Origin: Cheilinus undulatus
Taxonomy: Eukaryota; Chordata; Actinopteri; Labriformes; Labridae
Assembly: GCF_018320785.1 (NCBI RefSeq)
Contig: NC_054866.1
Location: 28,125,000 to 28,188,999 of the forward strand
Length of the DNA stretch: 64,000 nt
Reading direction: 5' to 3'
Shown here: positions 1 to 11,100 of the stretch, piece by piece
How the letters are laid out: every line of letters begins with the position of its first letter
Numbering within the stretch: the first letter of the stretch is position 1
Notes under the pieces: model-generated
Told to the model about the DNA's origin: nothing
Databases searched by the model: none
What the model saw: the letters and a program-made list of their open reading frames with translations, nothing else
Position numbers and translations under genes: made by a program

Positions 1-742
1 TATTTTTTCCTGGCTTGGCTTTGTAAACCCATTTTTGCCAATTTTAACCCGTTTAATTCTGTTTTACAAAAATGTGTTTACATTTTGAAGAGGACCATCT
101 ACTTCTGCATGAATAAATTAAAAATATATATTTGTTGCTTATATAAGGGTTGTTATTATTCAGGTAAAAAAGATAAAATATTGTTATCACAGCTTAACTT
201 TACAAGGAACCATTTTGCTGACCTCAGTGTGCAGAAAGCTCTCCCCTTTATCACCCTTGTGGCCGGCTTTGCATACAATGGATATATGAAACAGCCTATC
301 TGACATGTCAGATTATCATTTTTCATAATTATTTGCATTGATTCAGATTCAAAAAATGGCCCTTTGAGCCTAGAACTGCCACATGGATCAAATTTACCCC
401 ATAAAAAAATCTCATATTTTTGCTCCAGTTTTGTTTTACGCCATTAGATAAACAATTGAGATAGCTATGGAACCCCCACTCTTGCCATACTGCCTAACCA
501 AAAGTCATAATCTAACCCTACATGGATACAACAGGCAAAGATCATCATCTGACAGTGATCAGGTGTTCATTGTCTGTGGTTAAATAATTGTTCTTGATCA
601 GTGCTCCTTATGAAAATAATGCACTCTAATAATGGGTACATTTTACCTTCTAACAGTTTTAGGTATAAAGAGACCCTATGCAGTTCTAGTGTGAAATAGT
701 TGCCTAGGTTGGATAATCAGTTTCCCCTCACTGTCTTTGCAG
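1..742 (+). other. unc119: unc119 intron (partial)
   Basis: Sequence upstream of the first unc119 exon in the window. It ends in a pyrimidine-containing splice acceptor (ctgtctttgcag, 731-742). I searched for the preceding UNC119 coding exon here and did not find it, so that exon lies upstream of the window. No other gene or clear repeat was recognised in this stretch. Confidence 0.6.
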
Positions 743-1150
743 AGTGGAGTTCACAGTCGGAGATACACCCATCAACAACTTCCGCATGATTGAGAGACAC
801 TACTTCCGCGATCAGCTGCTTAAGAGCTTCGATTTTGAGTTCGGCTTCTGCATGCCCAGCAGCAAGAACACATGCGAGCACATCTACGAGTTCCCTGTGC
901 TGTCTGAGGAAATCAGTGAGTGTCACAACTCACATGTAACAGTGTTAGACAATTACACCCACACTGAGATGTTTTATATGATGTAACAGGATTTAAAGAT
1001 GCAAATCCTGAGTGTTGTGTTTCTTCTTTACTCCCAGTGCGAGAGATGATCCTGAACCCTTATGAGACACAGTCCGACAGCTTCTACTTTGTCGACAACA
1101 AGCTGGTGATGCACAACAAGGCAGACTATTCCTACAGTGGGGGGCCGTAG
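743..1150 (+). CDS. unc119: UNC119 lipid-binding chaperone, last two coding exons
   Basis: UNC119 proteins are PDE-delta-like beta-sandwich chaperones. They bind N-myristoylated cargo such as transducin alpha and ciliary proteins and deliver it to photoreceptor outer segments or cilia. Two exons are present. Exon 743-915 encodes the block [20 protein letters not shown] and [13 protein letters not shown]. It ends at the donor gtgagt (916-921) with one base of a split codon. Exon 1038-1150 follows the acceptor ctcccag and encodes [14 protein letters not shown] and the typical C terminus [12 protein letters not shown], then TAG at 1148-1150. The two exons join in phase. The N-terminal half lies outside the window. 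Fish carry several UNC119 paralogs (a, b, .2); which one this is was not resolved. The gene converges on foxn1, as in human. A (CCA)n run starts about 10 bases after the stop. Confidence 0.95.
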
Positions 1151-1381
1151 AAGAAGACCCCCCCACCACCACCACCACCTTTCACTTCTCCCTGTTTTAG
1201 ACATTTTCCATTATCTATGTACCTCTGCAGGAACAGAAACAGATGAACTGATGGACGATCCACTCTTTTCTCTCTACTGTTAACTCAATGATTTTACATT
1301 CAGGTATTCAGCTGCCAGACCAATAGATTTCCTCTTTTTGCCTCTTTGCAGGAACATTGAATTCTAACAGTTTAAGCATCA

Positions 1382-1417
<36 letters not shown>

Positions 1418-2412
1418 GAGGGGGTGAGTGAGTGAGTGTGTGGGCAGCAAACACATGCAGTGTCTGTACATGCTGTTGATTTCAGTCTGTGTACGTGGGT
1501 TCCTCTTGATCATCACAAAAAGTTTAATTTACATTTTGTAGGTTTTGATAGAGATAAGTACGAAGAGAAAACAGGACAGAGTGTTATTTGTTCTTACCAA
1601 ACCAGACAGGAAGCACACCAAGGGATAGCGTTTTTTTGTCAATAGTAAGTGTATTAGCCACAGGAGAAGCTGGTCAGATCAGCCTCTTTATTGAGAGACC
1701 AGCTGGAGTGCTGGCACAGAGCTGGGCTTTACATAGCTGCAGATGGGACTGTTTGTCCCATTTACTTGTCTATTTTAAAGAAAAACACACCAAAGGAATC
1801 ACTGATGATGTAAGTGTACACATTATAGAAATACCATGTGCTTTATTTTGCTGTCAGCAAGCCAATTTGTTTGGCACTGTACCACAACCTCCACACATGG
1901 TGTTCTTCTTACAAATACAGTACTGGACATAACTTTTAGGCATGTTTGGACTATAAGTTTAGGATGAAGTTAGGCGTAGATGTGGCAAGTAAGCCACCTG
2001 AGCAGGAAGGAGGATTGACACAACCCCAGTAGTGCTCTGGATGTCCTTGCAAATTACCAAGGGCATAAGAAATAATCTGTTGAAATAATAACTAAGTTCT
2101 CATCTTTAGTGATCAATAAATCAGTAAGGGGTGGATGTGGTAAGTAAGCGTGGCCAAGGGTATTGTGCGTAGGGTTGCCACAAGCCCCAGGCCATGTTGT
2201 GGATTCCCCAAGGGCCTGGAAACCGCTGGCAGTCTCCAGGCATATTATAAGGGGTGAAAAGGCCTATACAAAAGAAATGCTATCAAGCTTGACCTTGGCT
2301 GCCAAGTGACACACGTGTGTCAACATGTGTTGAGCCCCCCACTCTCCAGCCCTGGGTTGTGGCACATAAATCTTTAACACCCTACATGCCTAAAATGTAT
2401 GCACATTACTGT
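1151..2412 (+). other. unc119 3' UTR and flanking sequence
   Basis: Likely contains the unc119 3' UTR: a (TG)n microsatellite at 1382-1407 grading into TGAG repeats to about 1440, and a candidate AATAAA polyadenylation signal at 2115-2120, about 970 bases after the stop. The signal is a sequence match only. Open frames here (for example 1588-1932) lack any recognisable protein similarity. Confidence 0.4.
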
Positions 2413-2665
2413 ACATCCATCCATTACCTACAACACTTAGACCATTCAGAGATGCAGAGGGCTGGAGCTGATCCCAGCTGTCACTGGGACACCCAGGACT
2501 GGTCATCAGTCAATCTCAGGGCTGAAATATAAAGACCAGGTACCCACACTTCAACAGGAAACCTAACAAGCATGTTTTTAGTCTGTTGGGGTGAGCCAGG
2601 GTACACAGAGAGAACCCTTGCATGCATGGGAAGAACTTGCAAACTCCACACAGAGAAACACTGTG
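2413..2665 (+). repeat. Common teleost interspersed repeat (LINE/SINE 3'-type)
   Basis: The stretch runs from a CATCCATCCATTA start, through GGGCTGGAGCTGATCCCAGC and CCAGGACTGGTCATCAGTCA, to GAACTTGCAAACTCCACACA. This order of blocks is the signature of a very abundant fish repeat that I recognise from memory. It is usually filed with non-LTR elements; exact family not assigned. It is diverged and carries no coding capacity. Confidence 0.75.
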
Positions 2666-3339
2666 TGGTGGGGATAACCACCAGGCCAAAGGGCAGGCCA
2701 CAAAAAATATGTTGCAAACACATTGTTATTTAAAAAAAAAAAATTAAAAATAACAATTTTACCTTACAGTATATATGGAATGATGCAATAGGATATTTTA
2801 TGCACCAAAGCTTTCATACTGAACAACTCTCTTTAAAAGACATTCGTCAAAATTTCAAATATTAAACAGGACTACTCATGAGGCTAATGGAAATTTGTTT
2901 TCAAAATAATTTAATGGCCTTTTTGTATTGTACGATAAAACCCACAGTTGTGATATGTCTGCTGTGAATTAAAAAACAGAGTAAGAATAACAAACTCTGA
3001 TGCTGTTACTGCTCTGTTTCTGCTGGATAATCTTTAACATTTGTGGCTTGAAATTATCTCAGAATTTCACAAAACAATTATCAGTCTTCCCTGGAAAATT
3101 CAAATTGAGTCACACACCATGGACCCAGTGTGCTGCAGGTAGGAGAACATACAGTATATAACTACATGCATGGTGCGTCATTAAGTATAGTGCTCTAACA
3201 AAGTGGCTTGTTGAAGGCAAAGCACTGATTATGTCACAAAATAACACACCCCTCCTCCATCATTGATTGCTGGGTTGTTTTTTTTTTCTTAAAATGAGTT
3301 AAAATAAGTCATAAAGGGTGCTGAGAGGTTGCTATCCTT

Positions 3340-3660
3340 GATGCACTGGTCACTGTTTCAAGTCCTGAACGAGTCCTGGTTGAAGACGATGTAATCATAA
3401 TTGATCACATCATTGCAGAGGTTGGCAGGTTTCTGACAACGTCCCAGTGCCCACTAAGACCTTTGTCAAAGTCTTTTAAGAGACTAGCTGCTTTCTCCCT
3501 GTTAAGCAGGTCAAGGTACTCCAGCATCCATGACTCCTTTACGAAGCATGCTGGCTTTCCACTCCATCCAGTTAAGAAGTATCAGCCTTTTAACTGAGAG
3601 ACAGCTTAACGGCCAAATGCGCAAGTTTTATTCTTTGGCTTACTGCCTCAAGTGAAAGCA
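3340..3660 (-). pseudogene. Possible L1-type LINE ORF2 3'-end fragment
   Basis: Read on the minus strand, broken frames give stretches such as LNWMEWKASMLRK and WMLEYLDLLNREKAASL followed by a short Trp-containing segment. They resemble the C-terminal tail of fish L1 ORF2 proteins. The frame is shifted at least once and carries stops. The assignment is by eye and weak; another retroelement or a processed pseudogene is possible. Confidence 0.35.
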
Positions 3661-4569
3661 GTAGAAAATAGAGGAGGTGCAGTCTCAAACTCTGATGTTG
3701 TGTTCATCTGACCATGAAGACTCAGCAGCTGGATACCCAGTCAGTATTTTAATAAAGGGGCTGGGCTGAGCAGCATCTCCTGTGGCTAATGTACCTACCA
3801 TTGATGAGTACCTCATAATACCCAACTTCAAAAAATCTGAACTATCCCTTTAAAGTAAATATAAAGCTTTATGAATTATCCCTTAAAGATCAGCATTCAG
3901 CTAGTTTGTGTAGAAATCTTACCCCTAAAGTTTTTTAATTTCAAGTAGCACACATCTGAGTGACTTTGGTCTGCCATCGCTCATTTGAATGACAACCAGA
4001 AATGTGTACTTGTCTGTGAATGTGTCATTTGTTGTTTGTTTTTATGTTCATAGTACTACTAATAATACTTCAGGAGTGTTTTTTTAATAAATAGCCATTT
4101 TGAAGTGTCAGACACCTACTTTAGCCAAAAGTCAGATACCAATTTTGATATCCGGATGTTCTCTGTAGTACTGAACACTGTGTATACTTTAATGATCATA
4201 AATGTTTTAAGTACAAAATGAAGAGTATGTAAAGTTTGGACGGCAGATACTCCATCACTGCAATAAATATGGATTTTTTTCGAAATTTTGATGTAATGTC
4301 ATTTTCACAGATTATGGCACATTGCACTGACTGGATAAGAACTATTTACAGTACAGTTAAATAAAAACAAAGTAGACATATGCCATAGAGGTAGTATACT
4401 TTTAGTGCTGTGTCCTTGTTTATCTGTATGATTAAATTTATCTGATCAGCCTTGTTTCCCTGCAGGTTCATGATTCAGTTTCATGTATACGGTAGCTTCA
4501 GCTGACACAACAATCACTTTAAAAGTATATACTCAAGATTTTCACACTTTCAGGCACCATTTAAGCTCA

Positions 4570-4705
4570 GTTGAAGCAAACTCATATGCTACAGCCTTAC
4601 AGTCCTAGAGGTACAGGTCTAGGCTCTAATCCTGTACGTGTCTTCCTCCTCTCTCTTTATGTTTCCTGTCTCTCTTTGGCTGTCCTATCAAATACAGGCA
4701 AAAAG
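4570..4705 (+). repeat. tRNA-derived teleost SINE, degenerate copy
   Basis: Tail block CCTGTCTCTCTTTGGCTGTCC followed by TATCAAATACAGGCAAAAAG matches the tails of the copies at 8455-8615, 11745-11925 and (inverted) 49704-49860. The tRNA-like head is barely recognisable here. Confidence 0.6.
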
Positions 4706-7700
4706 CATTGAAGTTGGTCATAGGTTCTGGTGTGCTGATCTAGTGTACTGTATATACAGTCATGTGCGTAAGTTTTAGGTGTGTAGGGCACTGAGGATCC
4801 ATCATGGGGCCTGATATGCCACAACCAGGACTGGGAAGATGGGGAAGGCAGGGGCAGCCGGAGTCAAGATCAGCACGTCCACACACGTGCATCACTCTGC
4901 AGCCAAGGTCAAGCTCAACAGCATCCCTGATGTCTGGGCCTTTTCACCTCTGGTGCTATATTACATGACTGCTGGTGGTTTTCAGGCCCTTGGGACATCC
5001 ACAGTATGCCCAGAGTCTTGTGGAAACCCTACTACTCATCCGGATGGTACCCTAATCCTTGCTTACTCTCAACATCCACCCATATATCCTGCAGTGATGA
5101 ACTGTCTTTACAGCGAAACACAACTTAAGTTCCACCTTCATGCGATGCACATCTTTGCTAACATTAGCAAAGACGCTAACAACAACTTGGAATCAAGCCA
5201 TGGTCACACCACTCTCCTCAGCTGTTTCAGGACAGTTTTCTTCAGCTGCTCAGATAAATGCTGAAAAGTGCTCCAAAACGTTGAGCAAGTCCTGTTTGTT
5301 AAAAGAAATTAATCCAGTGTACAAATCCACAGTGGAGTTAGCAAAACTGAAGTTAATTAGCAAACCTTAAAAGCTGAAGACTGAAAACATGATGCGTTCA
5401 GGTAACTTCAGTAAATTAGACGGCTGTATTCTGTATGTTCTGATATGTTCAAATGTCACATAAAATGGGAAAATGTAGTTTTTCATGAGAAACTTCAATA
5501 ATAAATACAGTAGTGAATATGTGTTTGTATTGAGGGATACACCATAGATGTGACAGACTGAATCATAGCTTTTTAACTCAAGCACTACTCGGCTAAAACC
5601 ACTTGTAGTTAAAATATTTGCCCTTATTTTGTCTTTCCACCAAACTATAGAAAATGTTGATAGTTATATGGTATATATATGGTGTATATATAAGGACTTG
5701 GATCAGCAGTTTCAATGTGCTGTACATAGACTTACAAAAAATGAAAATAAAACACTTGACAATAACAACCTTTAAAAATGTAAAAACATAAAAATATACT
5801 TAAACTATTTTTTAAAAATACTGTGATTAATCATGATTAATCACAGCATAGTGATGTGATTAACTTGATTATTTTTTAATGGAGTAACAGCACTAGTCTA
5901 GATAATACCACCTGTATAATGTGTGAATTTAATTACCTTACCATGGTAAGTTATGATGTTAGGGCAAAGAGTTCCCCAAGAGTTCTTGGGGAAACAGGAA
6001 GTTGCTGGTCAGATGCCATGTTATCACTTTCTGAGCGATGACCTATCTCTGATAATCTGAGAAAAATAATTCTGGTTCTACTGTATCACAGAGAGTTGAA
6101 GGCCATAAATGAAGTTAACCAGATTGACCAGTATATGATTCCTTGCCCCATGAAAGGTAAATGTGATCACTTTAATTCCCTTGGCTAAACCTGAAAATTA
6201 AAAAGTGGACTCAAGTGTGACTAAAACTAGTTAACAGTGTAGCCTTCGAATAAAAGAATAAAAATAAAAATTACCTGGCACAAAAATGCAAGCGCAATAA
6301 AAAAAAGGCATTAATGAATCACAGAGAAAATTTCTCAGATTTATTTCAAATAACACTTTTCACTCAGTTTATGACATAATACTTTTACATAATTAGAGAC
6401 TGGTTGTACGTAGAAACCCAAAGTGCTAAAATAACAACTGTTACATAAAGCTGGCAGGTGGTCTATGTGGTCTCATTCCTTTTATTCTGGTTATTTAAAG
6501 GTGAAAACAAAAGTACTCAAATTTACAGAGAACTTCAGAGATGAGACAGTCAATAATGATACAACTCCTCCTAAGCTTAACAAAGCAAAGTGTCTCTGCT
6601 ACCATCTTCTGTGAGAACTTGCGTACTGCAGTGACGCCATGACATCACGTGTCATCACCCATCCAGATTACTTTGCTTCCCACATCAGTGTCAGTGACTA
6701 TTCGAAACTACCAAACTATTATTCATGGGCTATAGTTAATGAGTTTTTAGTTTTAAAAACTATGCTTCATTTTTTATAAGTTATAAACCAACTGAGAGCA
6801 TCGGTATAAAGATTCTTTCTTTCTTTGGTGATTCACTGAGTTTATTTCATCATCTGAAAGCACTGCTGTTGACTTACTGACCAAAGAACATAAATCTGTA
6901 AATAGAGCCTATTTTTTAAACTTTTCTTGGCAAAGGTTCACAGCTAATGAACGTTTTATTGTTTAAAGAAAGCAGAATGAGAAATTTACCTAAACACACT
7001 AAACAAAATCAGCAAAGAGAGACATGGTATCACTGGTCTAAAAGGGTTGTCAAAACTGAAACAGTCCCAAATCCTCACAGGTAGAAGTTTTCTACAAACA
7101 GCTAACCCTGACATTTTCTACTAAACTCTGTAGAAGAAGAGGGCTGCAGATTCTTTTAATTATGGTCTTTTCTTTCTTCTCTATTAATGACCTCATTCAC
7201 ATTGTCAAATTAGTTTCATGTCTATTTAAATTTTAAATATAGTGCTCTGGAATCACGTCTGTTAAAGCCGTAAAGGCCAGTTCACACTCGGTCCTCAAGT
7301 TTTGTTCATATTTATCACAATATAGAGAACTTTACTCCTTAGACTGAGATTTATTTAAATTACAAATATACTGTGTTTTACCAATTACAAAATTAAACAT
7401 CCATTTTCTGAATTCTAACCAGAATATTGTGAGTACTTACTTGTAAAGGACAATAAATAATTGGTTTAATATTAAAAGCATGACAAAATTATCTAGTTTT
7501 CCTGTTTCTTGTCTACTTATTATTCCTATTCTATGTTTTTGCTATTTAATATGGAGCTGCTATAAATAAAAATAAATCTATGAGAAGAAAAAAGTGTTTG
7601 AAATAGACAAAACGATCCAGAAAGAGCTCTTATTTGATCAGGCTTGCTTGTTTGTGAGAGTTGAGACAAACAGTGAACCTCTTCACACTGAGTCCCTTGG

Positions 7701-7841
7701 CAGAGCCTGTCCCACAGTGGTAAACAGAGGTTAAGATGGGTTAAATAACCACAAAGCTAATACTGTGGCAGAAATCTGCCAGTGAAAACTTTCCCCTTTC
7801 AATTTAACACTAACAGACAGGTTATAGAGACAAAAGAATCA
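4706..7841. other. unc119-foxn1 convergent intergenic region / foxn1 3' UTR
   Basis: No gene recognised. An open frame at 4839-5264 (+) has no similarity that I know. At 5821-5846 there is a perfect 26-base palindrome made of TGATTAATCA units, the kind found in fish MITE debris. The part next to 7842 should hold the foxn1 3' UTR; a minus-strand AATAAA occurs at 7350-7355, but its use is unknown. The remainder is AT-rich and featureless to my reading. Confidence 0.4.
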
Positions 7842-8131
7842 TTACATTAGGGAGATTGGTGTGCTACAGGAAGAGGTCAGGTACCCCGCCAGGTTCTCCA
7901 CCCCTGAATAAATCCCAGGATGGAGTCCATGCAAAAAGCCGGGCTCATCAGAGTGCGCTGTGTTTCCTTCTTCAAACCCAGCCTTACGCTGACAGGCAGC
8001 TGTCTCGCTAGCAGGAGAAGGTGTGATCTGTAAGCAGCTTCTCTGCAGGGCGGAGGTCGTGGACGGGGTTGTGGTGGTAACTTGGGTGTCAGATATCAGG
8101 CCTTCTTCTCCTAGCTCCTCCCACAGGTTAC
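7842..8131 (-). CDS. foxn1: foxn1 terminal coding exon
   Basis: The acceptor acactcag is followed by GT, which completes a Gly codon, and then [10 protein letters not shown]. This continues directly from [10 protein letters not shown] of the preceding exon, as in human FOXN1 (SLTDFDFQGNLWEQL). The exon adds 95 residues, ending near [13 protein letters not shown] and PISLM, then TAA. The frame lacks a useful internal start, so it is easily missed. Reading through the donor at 9008 instead yields an artefactual Lys-rich tail. Confidence 0.9.
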
Positions 8132-11100
8132 CTGAGTGTATGAAGAAACAACAGGTGGCTTCTGAAGAGTATTTGTTGTCAAGCAGTAAACAATAGTGTT
8201 TGCTGTAACCACAGAATGATCTTCCAAATCATTTTTCTCGAGAAGGGGTGGAGACATGTTGGCTCAGAGACATAAAAGCATAGCTCACCGGGCACAGAAA
8301 TAGGGCAGAGTGGAAATGAAAATAAAACTGTTTTCTACTGAGGCCTTATGTAGACATGCAGCAAAACATTTTATTAACTCAACTGTTTTCTTATTATGAC
8401 AAGTAAATTTTTGTTGTTTTTTTCAAGAATTAAAATGATTTGGGCACACAGATAGTGTGGTTTAACGTGTTACCCATGTACGTGGGCGGCCCAGGTTCGA
8501 ATCCAGCCTGTGGACCTTTACCGCATGTCTCTCCCCACTCTCTTCCCTGTTTCTGAGTCTATTCACTGTCCTTCCTCTATCCAATAAAGTTGTGAAAAAG
8601 GCTAAAAAATAAAACTATAAAAAGGATTAAAATTATTTATCTTGTTTTCAGTGTTGTTGTTTTTTCCACGATAATGAATTACATTCTGCTGTATTGTCAA
8701 CATCTCCAGAAATCAACTAGTTATTTCTGGTTTTCCTGCATTAAAAAGATAAACAAGTCAAAGTGCAAACTCTTATGCACTCAAATGTATCTGTGCTCAT
8801 GGCTGCCATAGTTTTCTGTGACAAACTGTGCATTTGAAAAGATCTTCCAAAAAAAATACAAAAACAAGTGTGGATCATCTTTCCATAAGGGAACCCTCAC
8901 ATAAACTCAAAACTGTTTCTACCTGAGGAGATGTGTTGGGTTTCTTCAAAAAGGCAGCCAACACACCTCCTGCTTGTTTTTTTTTCAGCATGTCATTAAT
9001 TGTCATACCTTGCAGCTGAAGATCAGTCAGACTTGGGTCAAGAGCATCGATGTCATAACTGGCGTCTCCCTCCAGCAGAAAGTCCTGCATGCTTCTGTGG
9101 CCAGCGCTGTAATCTGCCTGTGCCACACTGTAAACAGGTGGCACCTTTTGAGCCACGGGTGAGTTCAGGCTTCCAGTAACTGTTGACTGTCCATGGGGTG
9201 AGTACAGGGCAAACGAGTTGCCGAGATGAGCCGCACCAGGGGGAAGGTAGCAGGGCTGCTGGGGTTGAATATTTGCATAATGTGAACGCAGAACAGGTAC
9301 ACAGGGTGGATGAAGCTGGGCTGGGCTGCAGGCCAAGGAGGTGATGTCGTAGGCAGGAGCCCCTCTGGACAACAAAGTTGAGTTGGTATAAGGTGGCAAA
9401 GACCTGAATTTTTCAGGTCTCCCTCCAAACAGCTGGTCAAGGTCTTCTGTAAGAAACAATTCATTTATCAAACAGTTTAAATCAGCACTACAAGTTTGAT
9501 CAATCATCTAATAAAATCATTTCACTCTTTTCTTTCCCAACACTGTGTCTTTGTTACTGATGTCTATCAGTATGTCTAAGAGACCCACCTGGCTTGGCCA
9601 TGCTCCTTCGAACTGTCACAGGGTCTTTGCGACGCCACTTGTGCAGCTCCTCTTGCATTTTCTCCACCTTGGCTGGATTGAGAGCCCACAAGCAACCTTT
9701 ACGGGATGAGTTCCCATTTTTGTTCTCCACCTTCACAAAGCACTTGTTCAAGGAGAGGTTGTGACGCACAGAGTTCTTCCATCCATCTGGAGCTGTCTGG
9801 AAAGGTGGGAGAAGAGTTGAAAGCAGCTACTCCATGATTTGTCAGGCTGCTGCAGCTTAAAACAGTTACTATATGTGCATCTTTAACAATGAGTTAGAGC
9901 AAACCTTAAAACTTTTTTCAAAATAAAACGTGAACAAAAAAATTATTCATAATCTGTGATACCATGACTTAACCTCTATAGATATCAGATGGTCTGTGGT
10001 GATATTTGTTAGGCCCTGCCTGTACATACATGCACCTTTGTCATCAGGGTGATCCATCCCCTAATCATGGCGTGATTAGGGGATGAGTCAAGCTGCACAA
10101 CCTTTTAACCCAACTACAGCACGTTATCCAAATCTCAGATAGAGAAAATTCACCAAGCCATAGGGACGTATCACTCATGAGTCAGCTCTACTGTCATGCT
10201 TCAGAGGTTTCATGGAAGAGTCTGGCTGAGCCACTGATGGCCCATTACAGTTGTCTGAAACCTCTTTGTGCCACAAATTATATCCCTTGGGTGGCAAGTA
10301 CCTCCTGGATAAGGGCTGGCACAGAGGACCCATGACTGCCACTCTTTAGATACTTGGGAAACTGGTGAGTTTGTGAGAGATTTACCCAATGTGGCTCAGG
10401 TGAAGTCTGCGCTAAGGAAGAAGAAATAGAAGGTCTGCACAACATCGCTTTTAGTGATGTAAAGCCCAAACAAAGCCTAAGGCTCAGCTGCTTTCCCCAA
10501 AATGGGCAGCGCTCCATACAAGTCTGCAGTGTAAGATGCAACCAGATGGTCTGAATCCCTGTTGCTAAACTTCGAGAAAGAGCCTGCCATCAGTATTAAG
10601 AGTCACTCAACGCCTAGAAACAAGAATGCCCTGACCACCTGTTGGACTCATCAATGCATGAGTATCAACATCCCACTTCTGCCATCTAAGGGAAGTTTTA
10701 AAGTTCCTGATCAGAGATCCACTCCCAACAAGTGACCTGACACAGTCATACAGGCATAACCCACAGACACAGCATTTGCATTTTCATTAATTTGGATGAT
10801 TGAGCTCTGGCAGTGATTTGGGGTGGCAAAAGAAACCAACTTTAAACCTCTGGATCGAAATATGTTTCATTACATATACTTTAACATGTCTGGTTTGACA
10901 ACAAGTAGCCTTTACAGCAAATAGTGTTTCTGCATGGTCATCTCAGAAGGAGACTGAAAATAAGCTTCAGAGTTAGCTTGTCTCCCAAGGAAGGAACTGA
11001 AATTTTGACCTGAATGCACCTCAGCACCTCATTTCTCTAAAATGAGATTTCGTCTCCTCTTCTCTGTGAGGGGAGAGTTAATTCATCCACAACCAGGATT

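Noticed and set aside
4839-5264. 141-residue open frame (+) between unc119 and foxn1
   Set aside because: No recognisable domain, irregular composition, no splice or promoter context; best explained as chance.
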